This document shows, piece by piece, positions 7,170 through 14,011 of a DNA stretch of 32,406 bases. A model generated the notes under the pieces. The model did no database searches. It saw only the letters and a list, made by a program, of their open reading frames with translations, and was not told the DNA's origin. The stretch lies in NCBI GenBank assembly GCA_037388465.1, contig JARRKE010000037.1:1-32406 (forward strand). The letters run 5' to 3'. The stretch is from Gammaproteobacteria bacterium (GTDB lineage: Bacteria > Pseudomonadota > Gammaproteobacteria > SpSt-1174). A program made the translations under genes and the position numbers. The number at the start of each line of letters is the position of its first letter. Within the stretch, counting starts at the first letter, position 1.

Positions 7170-7237
7170 GGGAGGGCGATGCCTGGTATGTGCTTGTTTT
7201 TGCTGAGATTGACGGTTATGGCGAGGGGCGGAGGTTT

Positions 7238-7253
7238 TGTGGGGGATGCGACA
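7238..7253. promoter_or_regulatory. NifA upstream activator site (TGT-N10-ACA)
   Basis: TGT at 7238-7240 and ACA at 7251-7253 are separated by exactly 10 bases. The centre is about 103 bp upstream of the predicted start at 7143, a usual distance for NifA enhancers. It lies between the stop of the SagB-type gene and the sigma-54 promoter. Confidence 0.75.
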
Positions 7254-7285
7254 ATCGCGCGGGAATTGTCGACGATCGGGTTGCG

Positions 7286-8740
7286 TTACGGGGCGCGACG
7301 CTGTGCCGGCAGGTGATGGTAAGGCGGCAGGGTGATGAGGCGGTCGTCGGTGAGCGGGTGGCCGACCGCGAAGTGGTAGAGGCTCTGCAGGCGTTCGTCC
7401 TGGATGCCGAGGATTTCGTGAAACAGGTCGTCGAAGAAACAGCCGATGCCGGTGCCGCGCAGGCCGTGAGCCTCGGCGTCCAGATACAGCACCTGTCCCA
7501 GCATCCCGGCCTCCCAGTACAGATGGCGGTAGGACCACGGCGCGGCGCTCACCTGACCCTCGAGCTCGGCGAGCATGCCCAGGCTGAAGGCGGCGTTTCC
7601 GGCGATGTCCTGATGGCAGGAGACGGTACGCGCAGCGTTGCGGGCATCGGCGCGCAGCAGGTGGAACAGGGGCAGATGTTCGGGGCAGTCCTCAGTCTTT
7701 TGCCACAGGAACTCGTCGCGCATGGCTTCGCGCAACAGGGCGAGCGCATCGGGACGCCGCGGCAAGGCGTAAAGCCCGGGCGCCAGGCCGTCCACCCGAT
7801 GCACGAACAGCACCGGGTGGATGCGCGGCAGGTGATGCAGTGCGTCCCAGGGCGCGACGCCGGGACGCGGCAGCAGGCGGTCCAGCATGCTGAAGAGGAT
7901 GTCGGCGCTGATGACGCCGCTGCCGTCGTAGGCCTGGGTGCTGCGCCGCCGGCGGATCAACTGCGCGGCCGGTTCTTCCGTTTGAGTGGTTTCAATCGGC
8001 GGCGATGCCGGAGGCGTCCAGGCCGTCTCATCGGTCGGCGGCTTGCGGGTGGCCGCGGCCACTTCGTCGATGGCGGGCCATTCGTAGAGATGTCGCCGGT
8101 CCAGGACATTGGCTTGGCCTTGCCAGTGGGCATCGCCCGCATAGCGCACCGCGGCGATGGCGTGGCCGGCGTCGAGCTGGCAGTAGCGGAATGCGCGTTC
8201 GCCGTATTTCCACGCCTCGCGCCAATGGATCGAGGACAGCCCTACCAGAAAATGCCCGTCACCCAGCGCCTTGGCGAGTGCGGCGGCTTGGTGGTCGAGC
8301 GGGCAGCGCGTTTCGAAGCCGTGTTCGTGGCTGGCGTAGTGGTGTACGCCGGCCGTGATGCCGGCAAGTCCGGGCAGTACGGCATAGCCCTCGGTGGGAT
8401 GCAGGTTGCCGCTGGATGGGTTGCAGCGCAGCGCCCAGCGGGTGCCGCCGTACTGTTTCCAGGCGGCGAGCCCCAGGGACAGCTCGAACAGGACGGCGAT
8501 CGATTGCAGCGTCAGTGCCGCCGGCGGTACCGCGTGCGGGCGGTACAGGTCGGCATAGGACGTCGTTATCGTATCGGCAGCCAGGGGCAGTGGCACGAGC
8601 GGCGCGCCCTCGAAACGCCGGAAGGGATCGGGCTGGGCATCCCAGTCGAGCGTTTCCGGCCCGGCGGCGTAGCGGTCCAGCCGATGCTTGGTGCGGACAT
8701 GATAGCCGCGCACGGCGTTCGCGTTGCCGGCGTCGCTCAC
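7286..8740 (-). CDS. SagB/ThcOx-type nitroreductase family protein, two domains
   Basis: This 484-residue flavoenzyme-like protein has two nitroreductase-type halves. The first (about residues 20-230) contains FELSLGLAAWKQYGGTRWALRCNPSSGNLHPTE-type motifs (RCNPSSGNLHPTEGY), typical of SagB dehydrogenases. The second (about 260-470) starts with the RRRSTQAYDG motif and contains the glycine-rich YLDAEAHGLRGTGIGCFFDD. SagB-type enzymes oxidise peptide azolines with FMN, but no precursor peptide or cyclodehydratase lies nearby. Its ATG overlaps the NifZ-like gene by 4 bp (ATGA), so they are translationally coupled. Given its place in a nif region, a redox role linked to nitrogenase is more likely than peptide modification, but the substrate is unknown. 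Confidence 0.85.
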   Translation of the reverse strand: MSDAGNANAVRGYHVRTKHRLDRYAAGPETLDWDAQPDPFRRFEGAPLVPLPLAADTITTSYADLYRPHAVPPAALTLQSIAVLFELSLGLAAWKQYGGTRWALRCNPSSGNLHPTEGYAVLPGLAGITAGVHHYASHEHGFETRCPLDHQAAALAKALGDGHFLVGLSSIHWREAWKYGERAFRYCQLDAGHAIAAVRYAGDAHWQGQANVLDRRHLYEWPAIDEVAAATRKPPTDETAWTPPASPPIETTQTEEPAAQLIRRRRSTQAYDGSGVISADILFSMLDRLLPRPGVAPWDALHHLPRIHPVLFVHRVDGLAPGLYALPRRPDALALLREAMRDEFLWQKTEDCPEHLPLFHLLRADARNAARTVSCHQDIAGNAAFSLGMLAELEGQVSAAPWSYRHLYWEAGMLGQVLYLDAEAHGLRGTGIGCFFDDLFHEILGIQDERLQSLYHFAVGHPLTDDRLITLPPYHHLPAQRRAP

Positions 8741-9003
8741 GGGGCGATGGTCGCCGGGTCGTCGGTCAGCTCCTCGGGCAGGCAGCCGACCGGCATGCCT
8801 AGGTTCTTTTGTTCGTCCTCGAAACGCACCAGGTAGATGGTCTCGTTCGGGTCCTCTTCCGGATGGCCGATGTTGATGAGCACGCCGCGCGTGCCCGGCC
8901 TGGCCAGCAGCGCTTCACCCTCCATGCCCGGCACGCCGCCGTCGTTGTGCAGGGTGGTGGCGGCGTAGATCACGTCGCCCGGTTGCAGGTCGTTCAATGC
9001 CAT
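8737..9003 (-). CDS. Small NifZ-like domain protein
   Basis: This 88-residue protein resembles the N-terminal domain of NifZ: LQPGDVIYAATTLHNDGG, VPGMEGEALLARPGTRGV and ETIYLVRFEDEQ align with GDEVRVTRNVRNDG, GAPLVRRGSVGY and IIYSVHFLEADR of the full nifZ further along the window. Full NifZ is about 150 residues and helps P-cluster maturation in MoFe protein. This short paralogue lacks the second half, and its job is unknown. The ATG at 9003 has GGAG about 7 bp upstream. It is the first gene of a two-gene operon with the SagB-type nitroreductase. The call as a NifZ-family member is by motif recognition. Confidence 0.8.
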   Translation of the reverse strand: MALNDLQPGDVIYAATTLHNDGGVPGMEGEALLARPGTRGVLINIGHPEEDPNETIYLVRFEDEQKNLGMPVGCLPEELTDDPATIAP

Positions 9004-9035
9004 GTGGCGTCTCCTGTGTCGCTGCGGCGCGGGTC

Positions 9036-9051
9036 TGTCGTAAACCCTACA
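9036..9051. promoter_or_regulatory. NifA upstream activator site (TGT-N10-ACA)
   Basis: TGTCGTAAACCCTACA matches TGT-N10-ACA. It is centred about 129 bp upstream of the predicted rightward start near 9173 (iscA-nifUS). It lies downstream of the leftward promoter at 9184-9199, so it could serve that one only by acting from the downstream side. It is the only match in this intergenic region. Confidence 0.75.
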
Positions 9052-9146
9052 AACATCGCGCTTGGTGTGATTGCCGACAGTTGTCCGCCGCGCCGCGTTT
9101 GAAAAAAGTGCTTTAAAAACAGGCTCATGCTTAAGCGCTTCGGGTA

Positions 9147-9162
9147 TGGCATGCGCTTTGCA
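9147..9162 (+). promoter_or_regulatory. Sigma-54 promoter for iscA-nifU-nifS
   Basis: TGGCATGCGCTTTGCA has GG at 9148-9149 and GC at 9160-9161, exactly 10 bp apart, with both consensus boxes intact. The expected start is about 9173, some 40 bp before the ATG at 9214. Confidence 0.9.
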
Positions 9163-9183
9163 CTGACCTTGGCAACACCATCA

Positions 9184-9199
9184 TGCAAAGCACTTGCCA
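9184..9199 (-). promoter_or_regulatory. Sigma-54-like promoter facing left toward the NifZ-like/SagB operon
   Basis: The minus strand reads TGGCAAGTGCTTTGCA, with GG and GC 10 bp apart. It is a near-mirror of the rightward promoter at 9147-9162 (14 of 16 bases match as inverted copies). The expected start is near 9173, the same position as the rightward start, leaving a 170-bp leader before the ATG at 9003. Two facing sigma-54 holoenzymes could not both sit here without contact, so the promoters may compete. Confidence 0.7.
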
Positions 9200-9213
9200 T
9201 GGAGATTGCGCCG

Positions 9214-9537
9214 ATGATCACGCTAACCGACAGCGCCGTTAAGGCGGTCAGCCGTTTCATCCAGGGTTCCGAGACACCGATTGCCGGGCTGCGCGTCAGC
9301 GTCAGCGGCGGTGGCTGCTCGGGTTTCCAGTATGGCCTCAGCCTCGAGGCGAGCGCCAACGCCGACGATACCGTGATCGAGTGCGGCGAGGTCAAGGTGT
9401 TCGTCGATCCGGCCAGCGCACCGATGCTGGCGGGTGTGAATGTGGATTTCGTGGACAGCGTCGAAGGGGCCGGCTTCAAGTTCGAGAACCCGAACGCCAA
9501 GGCCGCCTGCGGCTGCGGCAATTCGTTCTCGGCCTGA
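9214..9537 (+). CDS. IscA/HesB-type iron-sulfur assembly protein, nif-linked
   Basis: This 107-residue A-type Fe-S carrier has the HesB/IscA fold: [28 protein letters not shown] with the first conserved cysteine, and CGCGNSF with the C-terminal CxC pair. It is the nif version (IscA-nif) found before nifU in Azotobacter-type clusters, and probably delivers iron or [4Fe-4S] clusters from NifU to nitrogenase precursors. The ATG at 9214 is preferred to those at 9127 and 9199: it has GGAG at 9201-9204 and gives the normal family length, and the 9127 start lies upstream of the promoter. It is first in the iscA-nifU-nifS operon. Confidence 0.92.
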   Translation: MITLTDSAVKAVSRFIQGSETPIAGLRVSVSGGGCSGFQYGLSLEASANADDTVIECGEVKVFVDPASAPMLAGVNVDFVDSVEGAGFKFENPNAKAACGCGNSFSA

Positions 9538-9586
9538 GCCGGGCTCTTCGCGCAAGCGTAAACAGCAGACAGACAGGGGAGCGGCC

Positions 9587-10471
9587 ATGTGGGACTACTC
9601 GGAAAAGGTTAAGGATCATTTTTTCAATCCGAAGAACGCCGGCGCGGTCACGGAGGCCAACGCCATCGGCGAAGTGGGATCGATCAGCTGCGGTGACGCG
9701 CTGCGCCTGACGTTGAAGGTGGATCCGGCGACGGAAACCATTCTGGATGCGGGCTTCCAGACCTTCGGCTGCGGTTCGGCCATCGCCTCGTCCTCGGCGC
9801 TGACCGAGATCATCAAGGGTATGAGCCTGGACGACGCCCTGAAGGTCAGCAACCAGGATATCGCCGACTTTCTCGACGGCCTGCCGCCGGAGAAGATGCA
9901 CTGCTCGGTGATGGGACGCGAGGCCCTGCAGGCGGCGGTGGCCGACTACCGCGGTGAGGAGTGGCAGGACGATCACGAGGAAGGCGCGTTGATCTGCAAG
10001 TGCTTCGCCATCGACGCGGTGATGATCGAGGAGACGATCCGCGCCAACAACCTGAGCACCGTCGAAGAGGTCACCAACTACACCAAGGCGGGCGGCGGCT
10101 GCGCCTCCTGCCACGAGGGGATCGAGGAGATCCTGGGCAAGGTGCTGGCCGAGCGCGGCGACACCTTCGAGCCCGAACCGGTGAAGCCGGCCGCGGCCGC
10201 GGGTGGCATGACCAACCTGCAGCGTATCCGCCGCATCGAGACGGTGATCGCCTCCATACGCCCGCAGCTGCAGGCCGACCACGGCGACGTGGAGCTGGTG
10301 GACGTGGACGGCAGCACCGTGTACGTGAACATGACCGGCGCCTGCTCGGGCTGCCAGATGGCCGCTGTGACTCTGGGCGGCATCCAGCAGCGCCTGATGG
10401 AGGACCTGGGCGAATTCATCAAGGTCGTGCCGGCCAGCCAGATGCCGCAGGCCGCGCGCGCGGGGGGCTGA
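9587..10471 (+). CDS. nifU: NifU, nitrogenase Fe-S cluster scaffold
   Basis: NifU is the scaffold on which [2Fe-2S] and [4Fe-4S] clusters are assembled for nitrogenase, with sulfur from NifS. This 294-residue protein has the full three-domain form. It has an IscU-like N-terminus with C35 (SCGD), C62 (FGCGSA) and C106 (MHCSVMG). A central bacterioferredoxin-like [2Fe-2S] domain carries C137, C139, C172 and C175. The C-terminal Nfu domain carries C253-x-x-C256 (GACSGC). GGGGAG precedes the ATG at 9587. The gene follows iscA by about 50 bp and precedes nifS by 3 bp, so the three are clearly one operon. All known cluster ligands are present. Confidence 0.97.
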   Translation: MWDYSEKVKDHFFNPKNAGAVTEANAIGEVGSISCGDALRLTLKVDPATETILDAGFQTFGCGSAIASSSALTEIIKGMSLDDALKVSNQDIADFLDGLPPEKMHCSVMGREALQAAVADYRGEEWQDDHEEGALICKCFAIDAVMIEETIRANNLSTVEEVTNYTKAGGGCASCHEGIEEILGKVLAERGDTFEPEPVKPAAAAGGMTNLQRIRRIETVIASIRPQLQADHGDVELVDVDGSTVYVNMTGACSGCQMAAVTLGGIQQRLMEDLGEFIKVVPASQMPQAARAGG

Positions 10472-10474
10472 ACC

Positions 10475-11683
10475 ATGGGCGATATCTACCTGGACAACAA
10501 CGCCACCACCATGGTGGACCCCGCGGTGGTGGAGGCCATGCTGCCGTTCTTCACCGAGCAGTTCGGCAACCCGTCCTCGCTGCACAGCTTCGGCAATCAG
10601 GTGGGCCGCGCGGTCAAGCAGGCGCGCCGCCAGGTGCAGGCGCTGCTCGGCGCCGAGCACGACTCGGAGATCATTTTCACGTCCTGCGGCACGGAGTCGG
10701 ATTCGACGGCCATTCTTTCGGCGCTCAAGGCGCAGCCGGAGCGGCGCGAGATCATCACCACCACGGTGGAACACCCGGCGGTGCTGACCCTGTGCGAATA
10801 CCTGGAAAAGGAAGGCTACACCGTGCATCGCCTCGGCGTGGACAAGCGCGGCCGCTTGGATCTGGAGGAATACCGCAGCCTGCTCTCCGACCAGGTGGCC
10901 ATCGTGTCGGTGATGTGGGCCAACAACGAAACCGGCACGCTGTTCCCGGTGGAGCAGATGGCCGCCATGGCCAACGCCGCCGGCGTCATGTTCCACACCG
11001 ACGCCGTGCAGGCGGTGGGCAAGGTGCCGATCGATCTCAAGAACACCGCCATCGACATGCTGTCGCTGTCCGGGCACAAGCTGCATGCGCCCAAGGGCAT
11101 CGGCGTGCTGTATCTGCGGCGCGGCACGCGTTTCCGCCCGCTGCTGCGCGGCGGGCACCAGGAGCGCGGACGCCGGGCCGGCACCGAGAACGCGGCCTCC
11201 ATCGTCGCGCTGGGCAAGGCGGCGGAGATGGCCATGCAGCACATGCCGTTCGAAAACACCGACGTGCGCGCCATGCGCGACCGGCTGGAGCAGGGCATTC
11301 TGGCGGTGGTTCCCAACGCCTTCGTGACCGGCGATCCGGACAACCGCCTGCCGAACACGGCCAATATCGCCTTCGAGTACATCGAGGGGGAGGCCATCCT
11401 GCTGCTGCTCAACAAGGCGGGGATCGCCGCCTCCAGCGGTTCGGCCTGCACCTCCGGTTCCCTGGAGCCGTCGCACGTGATGCGCGCCATGGACATTCCC
11501 TACACCGCCGCCCACGGCACCGTGCGTTTCTCGTTCTCGCGTTACAACACCATGGAAGAGGTCGAGCGTGTCATCGAGGCCGTGCCGCCGATCGTCGCGC
11601 AGCTGCGCAAGCTTTCGCCCTACTGGGCGGACGGTGCGCCGGTGAAGGATCCGGAAAAGGCGTTTGCGCCGACTTACGCCTGA
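10475..11683 (+). CDS. nifS: NifS, cysteine desulfurase
   Basis: NifS uses pyridoxal phosphate to take sulfur from cysteine as a persulfide and hands it to NifU. This 402-residue protein has normal length. It starts MGDIYLDNNATT, with H100 (TVEHPAV) stacking on PLP, K202 (SLSGHKLHAPKG) forming the Schiff base and C325 (SSGSACTSGS) as the active-site cysteine. It is tightly coupled to nifU (stop and start 3 bp apart). A strong terminator follows 30 bp after the stop, so the operon ends here. It could otherwise be annotated iscS, but IscS proteins differ in length and the neighbours decide for NifS. Confidence 0.97.
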   Translation: MGDIYLDNNATTMVDPAVVEAMLPFFTEQFGNPSSLHSFGNQVGRAVKQARRQVQALLGAEHDSEIIFTSCGTESDSTAILSALKAQPERREIITTTVEHPAVLTLCEYLEKEGYTVHRLGVDKRGRLDLEEYRSLLSDQVAIVSVMWANNETGTLFPVEQMAAMANAAGVMFHTDAVQAVGKVPIDLKNTAIDMLSLSGHKLHAPKGIGVLYLRRGTRFRPLLRGGHQERGRRAGTENAASIVALGKAAEMAMQHMPFENTDVRAMRDRLEQGILAVVPNAFVTGDPDNRLPNTANIAFEYIEGEAILLLLNKAGIAASSGSACTSGSLEPSHVMRAMDIPYTAAHGTVRFSFSRYNTMEEVERVIEAVPPIVAQLRKLSPYWADGAPVKDPEKAFAPTYA

Positions 11684-11713
11684 GGATTTTCAACGATTCC
11701 TGAGCAAGCCCTT

Positions 11714-11740
11714 TGCGCGCCTTTCGGCGCGCATTTTTTT
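11714..11740 (+). terminator. Intrinsic terminator after nifS
   Basis: TGCGCGCC at 11714-11721, loop TTTC, and GGCGCGCA at 11726-11733 form an 8-bp perfect stem followed by seven T residues. It is oriented for the rightward nif operon only; the minus strand has no T run after the stem. Confidence 0.93.
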
Positions 11741-11746
11741 AGGGCC

Positions 11747-13012
11747 TTAGATTTTGCTGACGATCAGCGAGGCGTTGACGCCGCCGAAGCCGAATCCATT
11801 GCACAGGGCGTGCTGGATGGCCTGCTCGCGTGCGTGGATGGGGACCAGGTCCAGGTCCGCCATGCTCTCGTCCGCGTTGTGCAGGTTCAGGGTCGGCGGC
11901 AGCCGGCCCTCCATCACCGCCAGGGCGGAAAAAATGCTTTCGATGCCGCCCGCGGCGCCCAGCAGGTGTCCGGTGGCGGACTTGGTGGACGAGACGGGGA
12001 TGCTCGGGAGCTGTTCCGCGAAGAGGTTTCTGAGGGATGCGATCTCGGCGCGGTCGCCGACCGGTGTGGAGGTCGCGTGCGCGTTGATATAGCCGATGTC
12101 GGCGGGCTCCAGCCCGGCCATGCCCAGTGCGGCGCGCATGGCGGCCGCGGCGCCCGAGCCGTCTTCCGGCCCGGCAGTGATGTGATAGGCGTCGGCGCTG
12201 GTGCCGTAGCCGCTGACCACGGCCAGCGGGGTGGCGCCGCGCGCTTCGGCGTGTTCCAGGGTCTCGATCACCATCAGGCCGGCGCCTTCACCCATGATGA
12301 AGCCGTCGCGATCCCGGTCGAAGGGACGGGATGCCTCGGCCGGGGCGTCGTTGCGCGTCGAAAGGGCCTTCATGGCGTGGAAGGAGGCCAGCGACAGGGG
12401 GTCGACGCAGGCTTCCGCGCCGCCGACCAGGGCGATCTCGGCCTCGCCGCTGCGGATCATGCGCATGCCGTCGCCGATGGCCTGGATGCCCGCGGCGCAG
12501 GCCGTCACCGGACAGCCCAGCGGTCCCTTGAAGCCGTGGCGGATGGAGATGTTGCCGGCCGCCAGGTTGGCGAGAAACGCGGGTACGACGAACGGCGACA
12601 GCCGCTTGTAACCCTTGGTTTCCAGCGTCTTGTGGGCCTGGGTGATGGTGGGGAAGCCGCCGATGCCGGTGGCGATGACGGTCGCCGTCGAACGTTGCTC
12701 GGCCTCCGTTTGCGGGGTCCAGTTCGCCTGTTTCAGGGCCTCCTGGGCCGCGCCCAGGGCATACAGGGTGAACAGCCCCAGTTTCTTGAGTTCCTTGTGC
12801 TCGATCACGGTGGCGGGATCGAGCCCGGCCGTCGGGTCCTGCTCCCGGTCGGGCACCAGGCCCGCGATCTGTATGGGAAATTCCTCGACATCGAAGCGAT
12901 CGATGTTGCGGACGCCGGAACGGCCCTCCAGCAGACGCTGCCAAACGGTCTCAACGCCGCATCCCAGCGGACTGACAATGCCCATCCCTGTGATGACGAT
13001 GGGTGAATTCAT
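11747..13012 (-). CDS. fabF: Beta-ketoacyl-ACP synthase II (FabF type)
   Basis: KAS II condenses malonyl-ACP with acyl-ACP in fatty acid elongation. This 421-residue protein starts MNSPIVITGMGIVSPLG and carries the full Cys-His-His set: C172 in VTACAAG, H312 in NAHATSTPVGD and H349 in TKSATGHLLGAAGG, with K344. Length and motifs fit FabF rather than FabB. The ATG at 13012 is chosen because upstream codons in this frame are only the antisense of the divergent TetR gene. No acpP, fabD or fabG lies beside it, so this is probably a second copy outside the main fab operon. It interrupts the nif region between nifS and nifV. Confidence 0.93.
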   Translation of the reverse strand: MNSPIVITGMGIVSPLGCGVETVWQRLLEGRSGVRNIDRFDVEEFPIQIAGLVPDREQDPTAGLDPATVIEHKELKKLGLFTLYALGAAQEALKQANWTPQTEAEQRSTATVIATGIGGFPTITQAHKTLETKGYKRLSPFVVPAFLANLAAGNISIRHGFKGPLGCPVTACAAGIQAIGDGMRMIRSGEAEIALVGGAEACVDPLSLASFHAMKALSTRNDAPAEASRPFDRDRDGFIMGEGAGLMVIETLEHAEARGATPLAVVSGYGTSADAYHITAGPEDGSGAAAAMRAALGMAGLEPADIGYINAHATSTPVGDRAEIASLRNLFAEQLPSIPVSSTKSATGHLLGAAGGIESIFSALAVMEGRLPPTLNLHNADESMADLDLVPIHAREQAIQHALCNGFGFGGVNASLIVSKI

Positions 13013-13105
13013 AACTTCTCCAGCATAAATCGATGGAAGAAACCTTATCCCGGCATAATATATGATCAAGATAATATTGTTGGCTGGAAGTCGCAGGAGA
13101 GAACG
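13013..13105. promoter_or_regulatory. fabF/tetR divergent AT-rich control region
   Basis: A 93-bp spacer with an AT-rich core at about 13056-13079. It contains the inverted pair AATAT (13062-13066) and ATATT (13074-13078), and the palindrome TGATCA in between. A TetR operator here is likely by position, but no single clear palindrome can be chosen. AGGAG precedes the TetR start. Confidence 0.4.
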
Positions 13106-13756
13106 ATGCCTTACTCCAAAGATCACAAGTCCCGATCCAAAGAGCGCATACTGCAGGCCGCTACCGAGCTGTTCTGCCGTTACGGTTTCGACAAGGTATC
13201 CATCAGCCAGATCATGAAGCTGGCGCGCATGACGCACGGGGCGTTCTATGCGCATTTCGAGTCCAAGGAGGCGCTCTACAACGAGTCGCTGCTCGAAACC
13301 TTCCGCCGCAGCCGGCTGGCGCGCCTGACCAAGGGGCCTTTTTCCGTCAAGCAGCTGACCGCCCTGGTCACCGACTATCTGAATCTGCGCGAGCTGAAGG
13401 AAAAGAGCGGGCCCGGTCCGGAATCCATTCTGTTCAACGAGGTCGGCAGCGACCGTATTGAAATCAAGCGCTTGTACGAAGAGGCCTACGAGCGGATGCG
13501 GAAGATGGTGGAGACGCGCATCACCGCCCTCGGTCGCCTCAAAAAGCTGCCCTTCGCGACGGACAAGGAGGCCGTAGCGGAAAAATCGCGCACCATCCTG
13601 GCATCCCTGGTCGGGGCGGTGGTCATCGCCAGGAGCCTGCCGCGGGAAGAGGAGCAGAGCCAGATTCTGGTGGCGGCCCAGAAGCAGATCATCAGCATGC
13701 TCGGGGCGGACGAGCACGAGCTCGATGACCAGGACACGGCGGGGCAGACCTCCTGA
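13106..13756 (+). CDS. TetR family regulator, divergent from fabF
   Basis: This 216-residue TetR-family protein has an N-terminal HTH in about residues 11-58 (SKERILQAATELF, RYGFDKVSISQIM and HGAFYAHFESKEALY). The helical ligand-binding domain has no recognisable ligand. Its divergence from fabF, 93 bp away, suggests it controls fabF in response to acyl-CoA or a related compound, by analogy with FabR and DesT. It is not close to the other TetR in the window. The ATG at 13106 has AGGAG about 8 bp upstream. The C-terminus is acidic and probably disordered (DEHELDDQD). A terminator follows. Confidence 0.9.
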   Translation: MPYSKDHKSRSKERILQAATELFCRYGFDKVSISQIMKLARMTHGAFYAHFESKEALYNESLLETFRRSRLARLTKGPFSVKQLTALVTDYLNLRELKEKSGPGPESILFNEVGSDRIEIKRLYEEAYERMRKMVETRITALGRLKKLPFATDKEAVAEKSRTILASLVGAVVIARSLPREEEQSQILVAAQKQIISMLGADEHELDDQDTAGQTS

Positions 13757-13784
13757 CGCGCAGCCCCCGCACCCGATAAGCCTG

Positions 13785-13841
13785 TGCGCGCCGCCCGGCG
13801 CGCATCGCCCCCTCGCTCCCGCCACCCCCGGCGGGATTTTT
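13785..13841 (+). terminator. Double hairpin ending in an intrinsic terminator after the TetR gene
   Basis: The first hairpin (13785-13804) has the same TGCGCGCC/GGCGCGCA stem as the one after nifS but no T run. The second (TCCCGCC at 13817-13823, loop ACCCCC, GGCGGGA at 13830-13836) is followed by five T residues and should terminate. Together they insulate the TetR gene from the nifV operon. Confidence 0.8.
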
Positions 13842-13856
13842 CTGCCCGCATCGCTT

Positions 13857-13872
13857 TGTCGGGTTTGCGACA
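13857..13872. promoter_or_regulatory. NifA upstream activator site (TGT-N10-ACA)
   Basis: TGTCGGGTTTGCGACA matches TGT-N10-ACA, centred about 118 bp upstream of the predicted nifV start near 13983. An AT-rich stretch lies between it and the promoter (about 13918-13944), where IHF-assisted bending would be possible. Confidence 0.8.
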
Positions 13873-13956
13873 AGGACTCCCCGTTTGTCGCCTAACGGCG
13901 CCTGTCCGGCGTACCTGTTTATAACTAACCAACTGTTTTAAAAGGAGATTCGTGGC

Positions 13957-13972
13957 TGGCACGCGCGTTGCA
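13957..13972 (+). promoter_or_regulatory. Sigma-54 promoter for the nifV-clpX operon
   Basis: TGGCACGCGCGTTGCA is a perfect match to TGGCAC-N5-TTGCA. Transcription should start near 13983, about 29 bp before the nifV ATG at 14012. No other sigma-54 element was found between nifV and clpX, so all seven genes probably depend on it. Confidence 0.93.
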
Positions 13973-14011
13973 CCTGTATAGCCAGGGACAACGCTGCACG
14001 GGAGCCAAAAC

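Noticed and set aside
7118-8836. 572-codon plus-strand reading frame opposite the SagB-type gene
   Set aside because: Antisense of a clear nitroreductase-family gene; no recognisable motif.
9476-11515. 679-codon minus-strand reading frame opposite nifU and nifS
   Set aside because: Shadow frame caused by high GC at third positions; low-complexity His/Gly/Arg protein, while nifU and nifS are certain.
13785-13804. First hairpin after TetR as an independent terminator
   Set aside because: No T run follows it; the second hairpin at 13817-13841 is the convincing terminator.
11747-13873. Long minus-strand reading frame extending fabF upstream to 13873
   Set aside because: The extension is the antisense of the TetR gene; FabF homology begins at the ATG at 13012.
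13926-13939. IHF-site-like sequence between the NifA site and the nifV promoter
   Set aside because: Only a partial match to WATCAANNNNTTR; AT-rich but not convincing.
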